DNA of 64,000 nucleotides from assembly GCF_000426045.1 (NCBI RefSeq), contig NZ_AUEP01000019.1, positions 26,258 to 90,257 on the forward strand. The letters are read 5' to 3'. The stretch's first letter is position 1. Each line of letters starts with the position of its first letter. A model generated the notes under the pieces. The model saw only the letters and a list, made by a program, of their open reading frames with translations. It did no database searches and was not told the origin of the DNA. Shown here piece after piece: positions 63,345-64,000 of the stretch. The stretch is from Marmoricola sp. URHB0036 (GTDB taxonomy: Bacteria > Actinomycetota > Actinomycetes > Propionibacteriales > Nocardioidaceae). The position numbers were made by a program, and so were the translations under genes.

Positions 63345-63563
63345 CTAGGGCTTGTCCTCGTCGCCCGTACGCCGGGGGTGGCGCTGCTTCCAGTCCAGCT
63401 CGCGGAGGAACTCCTCGTCGTCGTCGGGTCCGACCGGACCTCGCGGCTTCGTGGGTCGGATGCCCTTGCCGCCGCCACCGCCCTGGTTGCGCCGCTCGAG
63501 CAACCAGAAGAACGCGTAGACCACCGCCGCGAAGAACGCGAGGAAGAACACGAAGCGGAGCAT
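63345..63563 (-). CDS. Small single-pass membrane protein, function unknown
   Basis: 72 residues. One N-terminal membrane helix (RFVFFLAFFAAVVYAFFWLLERR) followed by a Gly-rich turn and an acidic/basic cytosolic tail (PRGPVGPDDDEEFLRELDWKQRHPRR). I recall similar short proteins near system II cytochrome c genes in this group, but no function is known. It is divergent from the DUF4229 gene. Confidence 0.75.
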   Translation of the reverse strand: MLRFVFFLAFFAAVVYAFFWLLERRNQGGGGGKGIRPTKPRGPVGPDDDEEFLRELDWKQRHPRRTGDEDKP

Positions 63564-63632
63564 GGATCAAGAGTAGATGGTGGCCGGTAGGCAGGGGCAT
63601 CCCCCGATCCGGACGAAGAGAACAGGGCGACG

Positions 63633-63638
63633 TAGGGT
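63633..63638 (+). promoter_or_regulatory. Putative -10 (TAGGGT) of a leaderless transcript
   Basis: TAGGGT ends 7 nt before the GTG at 63646. Confidence 0.45.
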
Positions 63639-63645
63639 CGTCGGC

Positions 63646-63909
63646 GTGAAGGCGTTCGCGATCTACACCGCCCTGCGGCTGGCCATGTTCGTGGCCTGCT
63701 ACGCGCTCTTCGGGTGGCTCTACGTGCTGGCGTTCGGGAGTTCCGGCGCGCTGGTGTGGCCGTTCCTGGCGGCGATCGTCGTCTCGTCCCTGTTGTCCCT
63801 GAAGTTTCTTGCCCCGCAGCGGCAACGGTTCGCAGACGTCGTCCAGTCCAGGGCGGAGCGCGCCACCTCACGTTTCGAGGAGATCCGGTCCAAGGAGGAC
63901 CAGGACTAG
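63646..63909 (+). CDS. DUF4229 small membrane protein
   Basis: 87 residues from the GTG at 63646. Two membrane helices (YTALRLAMFVACYALFGWLYVLAFG and LVWPFLAAIVVSSLLSLKFL) and a charged C-terminal tail (QRQRFADVVQSRAERATSRFEEIRSKEDQD) fit DUF4229. In related genomes it lies between cytochrome c maturation and menaquinone genes, as I recall; the downstream neighbour is outside the window. Bases 63910-64000 show nothing definable. Confidence 0.8.
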   Translation: MKAFAIYTALRLAMFVACYALFGWLYVLAFGSSGALVWPFLAAIVVSSLLSLKFLAPQRQRFADVVQSRAERATSRFEEIRSKEDQD

Positions 63910-64000
63910 GTGTGATGCCCAGGCACGTTGGTCGAGGCGCTGCGATGAATCGATCTGACGCGTAGACGGGTGAAGACCTCCCGATGTGGAGTGGAGCTGT

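Noticed and set aside
1..64000. CRISPR arrays, tRNA or rRNA genes, complete insertion sequences
   Set aside because: No regular spacer-repeat series, no cloverleaf-ending CCA or T-loop pattern, no rRNA stretch and no transposase frame were noticed on either strand by eye.

Overview
The window is high-GC DNA with dense, often 4-bp-overlapping genes, many GTG starts and strongly G/C-ending codons. The gene content is typical of Actinobacteria: Lsr2, DisA/RadA, ClpC with a ClgR-type box, a Rex-hem operon, a BldN/RsbN-type sigma/anti-sigma pair, the 33-residue ribosomal protein bS22, a histone-deacetylase-like AcuC, and system II cytochrome c maturation. The combination and the protein sequences suggest Propionibacteriales, most likely Nocardioides or a close relative; this is inference from recollection, not from a search. 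Nearly everything is chromosomal core. I see no rRNA, tRNA, CRISPR array, prophage or complete insertion sequence.

Layout. 1-1921: 3'-truncated gene for a wall teichoic-acid type glycosyl/glycerophosphotransferase. 2128-7847: a cofactor operon (DUF2520 dehydrogenase-like, panC, panD, nadB, nadC, coaX) feeding CoA and NAD synthesis. 7911-9071: zinc-type alcohol dehydrogenase. 9124-11753: lysS, lsr2, flavin reductase. 11867-14311: NarL-type two-component system and a membrane protein. 14415-16949: clpC. 16951-21215: mutY, a secreted/anchored unknown, and the radA-disA pair. 21319-23751: LacI regulator, methyltransferase, glyoxalase-like protein. 23795-26356: block matching my memory of M. tuberculosis Rv0495c-Rv0498 (ppx, TIM-barrel isomerase). 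26353-28468: TetR plus a two-gene ABC exporter with a visible operator. 28577-30649: methyltransferase, SCO6745-type protein, small orphan gene. 30826-38095: proline dehydrogenase, proC, DUF2079, acuC, HTH protein, bS22, epimerase, acyltransferase. 38103-38716: frameshifted methyltransferase. 38723-40970: RsbN/BldN-like pair. 41133-44382: MarR, HAD phosphatase, acyl-CoA ligase, glutaredoxin. 44577-50159: rex-hemA-hemC-cobA/hemD-hemB. 50149-53121: MerR, DrrAB-type exporter, thioesterase. 53188-54516: lytic transglycosylase. 54795-60989: hemL, phosphatase, ResA, CcdA, ResB, CcsB. 60993-64000: phosphotransferase, repeats, methyltransferase, small membrane proteins.

How the genes work together: rex-hemACDB and hemL make haem precursors from glutamyl-tRNA, and the adjacent ResA/CcdA/ResB/CcsB set attaches haem to cytochromes c, so the right third is a respiration block under redox control by Rex. 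The left cofactor operon makes pantothenate, NAD and CoA precursors.

The most unusual signal is not a gene. Six copies of a 71-bp hairpin element (four strong, two degenerate, all exactly 71 bp end to end) lie in intergenic gaps, two of them supplying the stop codon of the preceding gene and two bracketing a small orphan gene. A second 46-bp hairpin family brackets a methyltransferase gene, and a third, different palindromic repeat is inserted in frame inside nadB. About ten genes also carry a TANNNT hexamer 6-7 nt before the start codon with no Shine-Dalgarno, which suggests leaderless mRNAs.
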